The notes under the pieces: model-generated
Told to the model about the DNA's origin: nothing
Database searches by the model: none
Seen by the model: only the letters and a program-made list of their open reading frames with translations
Translations under genes and position numbers: made by a program
Shown: positions 6,626 through 7,782 of the stretch, piece by piece
Layout of the letters: every line of letters begins with the position of its first letter
Numbering within the stretch: the stretch's first letter is position 1
Source: Bacteroidales bacterium UBA6428
GTDB taxonomy: Bacteria > Bacteroidota > Bacteroidia > Bacteroidales > UBA932
DNA length: 7,782 nt
Direction of reading: 5' to 3'
Assembly (NCBI GenBank): GCA_002437305.1
Contig: DJOW01000056.1
Location: forward strand, 24,298 to 32,079

Positions 6626-7782
6626 ATGAAGATCAAAAAAATGTCACTATTCTTCCTGGCGGCCCTTGTCTCCTCTGCCACATTCCTTTCATGCAATGTT
6701 AAGGAGGACGACGGTGGCGGATCCGGCAAGGATCCTGAGCAGCCGACGGTCACAGAAATCAGGTTCAAGGCCGAGCTGCCTGACGCTCCCGCCGGCTTCA
6801 AGACAGCATGGAGCGCCGGCGATGAGATTGTTGTCTACAGCGTCAAGGGCAACTTCACCTCCAAGGAGACAATGAAGGCCACGGATGTGACCTCGGATGG
6901 CAAGACCGCCACATTCGTCTCCTCCGGAAAGCTTCTCAAGGAGGCTGAACATTTCTACGGAATGCTCAAGGACTGCGGAGTCAAGGGCTTCAAGCTCAAG
7001 CAGTACTGGTCAACAGACAACATGGACAGATGCCGCGACGCGGTGCCTTCCGTGACCGTTGCCGGTTGCGACAAGAACGACATGACCCTGAAGTTCCAGA
7101 ATATGTTCGCGCTTCTTTCTGTGACAGTCACCAACCCTGACACCAAGTATGTCAAGGTCTCCGGCAACAACGGCGAGGTCATCAACAAGAACACGTTCAT
7201 CGCCTTCGCTGACCATGAGCTTTCTGACAATCCGTCTCCTGATTTCGAGAGCACGGTCTCCATCAGGAAATATGTCAACGGAGCCGGCACCTACTATATC
7301 GGCCTCCTCCCTGACCTTCTCTTGAACAGCGGCTACACAATCGTGGCCTGCGACGCTTCAGACAATGTCATCGGCCGGATCGCCTCTTACCAGACACTCG
7401 AGACTGAGCCGGGCAAGGTTTACAGCGCCGGAGAGATCGAGTCCCCACGTGAGCTCTCCCCTGTCTTCGACGAGTCCAAGATCGCACTTTCCCTCGCTGC
7501 CATCAGCGATGTGCACATCGAGGGATCAAGCGATGCCTACGCGGGCAAGTTCACTTCAGCCCTCAACCAGCTCAAGGCCAAGGCCGCCGAGAGCGATGCA
7601 AATGGAATTGATGGTGTGATGGTTGTCGGGGACCTCATCCAAAGAGCAGAGGTCACTATGGCGCAGAACTTCAAGGCCATCTATGAGGAAGTGTTCAAAC
7701 CTACTGAGGTTCCGATGATCTACACGATTGGCAACCACGACATGAATCCTGAGTATAAGTGGACTCCAAGCACAGTGGCTCA
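6626..7782 (+). CDS. Fimbrillin-like / calcineurin-like metallophosphoesterase lipoprotein (3' end outside window)
   Basis: An open frame from ATG 6626 to the right edge (385 full codons, no stop). The leader MKIKKMSLFFLAALV ends in FLSC with Cys 23, followed by NVKEDD, an acidic surface-export-type stretch, then a flexible GGGSGKDPEQP linker. Residues about 44-270 look like a fimbrillin/Mfa-like beta domain: WSAGDEIVVYS from W62 resembles the family's W-x-x-G-D motif. From about 288 a calcineurin-like metallophosphoesterase domain begins, with AAISDVH (metal ligands D295 and H297), VVGDLIQR (G335-D336, R340) and TIGNHD (N370, H371, D372). The later metal-binding His motifs, including the GHxH-type motif expected of the family, would lie past the edge. 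It should hydrolyse a phosphomonoester or phosphodiester, but the substrate cannot be told. An ATG at 6641 is an alternative start but leaves a poorer basic leader. It lies 22 bases after the preceding gene, so it is likely in the same operon. Enzyme class is secure; the N-terminal assignment is moderate. Confidence 0.9.
   Translation, partial: MKIKKMSLFFLAALVSSATFLSCNVKEDDGGGSGKDPEQPTVTEIRFKAELPDAPAGFKTAWSAGDEIVVYSVKGNFTSKETMKATDVTSDGKTATFVSSGKLLKEAEHFYGMLKDCGVKGFKLKQYWSTDNMDRCRDAVPSVTVAGCDKNDMTLKFQNMFALLSVTVTNPDTKYVKVSGNNGEVINKNTFIAFADHELSDNPSPDFESTVSIRKYVNGAGTYYIGLLPDLLLNSGYTIVACDASDNVIGRIASYQTLETEPGKVYSAGEIESPRELSPVFDESKIALSLAAISDVHIEGSSDAYAGKFTSALNQLKAKAAESDANGIDGVMVVGDLIQRAEVTMAQNFKAIYEEVFKPTEVPMIYTIGNHDMNPEYKWTPSTVA

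Larger units (their letters stand above)
1..7782 (+). other. Probable single PUL-type operon, truncated at both ends
   Basis: All five genes lie on the plus strand, separated by 12, 8, 14 and 22 bases (using the upstream-most starts). No promoter-like or terminator-like sequence is visible at any junction. The order susC, susD, then modular surface lipoproteins, then an enzyme is typical of Bacteroidota polysaccharide-utilisation loci. Neither a regulator (SusR-like, hybrid two-component or ECF-sigma/anti-sigma pair) nor a glycoside hydrolase is inside the window, so the inducing signal and the substrate stay undetermined. Confidence 0.8.

Noticed and set aside
7365..7619. Plus-strand 84-codon frame within the phosphoesterase gene
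   Set aside because: The DxH and GD metallophosphoesterase motifs lie in the other frame across this region; this translation is a Ser/Arg/Pro-rich shadow.

Overview
The window looks like part of a polysaccharide-utilisation-type locus from a gut-type Bacteroidota, most likely order Bacteroidales. The evidence is a SusC/SusD pair, four successive genes with lipoprotein-type leaders, A-rich gene junctions without clear Shine-Dalgarno sequences, and domain families (DUF4959/DUF5126/DUF5000, DUF4998, fimbrillin-like) that I know mainly from Bacteroidota. The base composition looks moderately GC-rich by eye, which would fit several Bacteroidales families. I cannot name a genus.

Layout: five plus-strand genes fill the window. 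(1) The 3' two thirds of a SusC/RagA-like TonB-dependent outer-membrane transporter, cut at the left edge, ends at 2087. (2) A complete SusD/RagB-like surface glycan-binding lipoprotein lies at 2100-4070. (3) A lipoprotein with the DUF4959-DUF5126-DUF5000 layout lies at 4079-5395. (4) A second lipoprotein, with a DUF4998-type N-terminus and a discoidin-like C-terminus, lies at 5410-6603. (5) A lipoprotein joining a fimbrillin-like N-terminal region to a calcineurin-like metallophosphoesterase domain starts at 6626 and is cut by the right edge. The gaps are 12, 8, 14 and 22 bases, so the set reads as one operon whose promoter lies to the left. No stretch over 300 bases lacks a gene. I see no RNA gene, mobile element, CRISPR array, promoter or terminator.

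How the genes may work together: SusD captures a ligand at the cell surface and passes it to the SusC channel for TonB-driven import. The two modular lipoproteins probably act as additional surface ligand-binding proteins. The metallophosphoesterase is the only enzyme visible. No glycoside hydrolase, polysaccharide lyase, sulfatase or regulator is present, though these may lie outside the window. The most interesting question is whether this locus handles a phosphorylated or phosphodiester-containing ligand, with the phosphoesterase as its dedicated enzyme. That is an inference from gene neighbourhood only.
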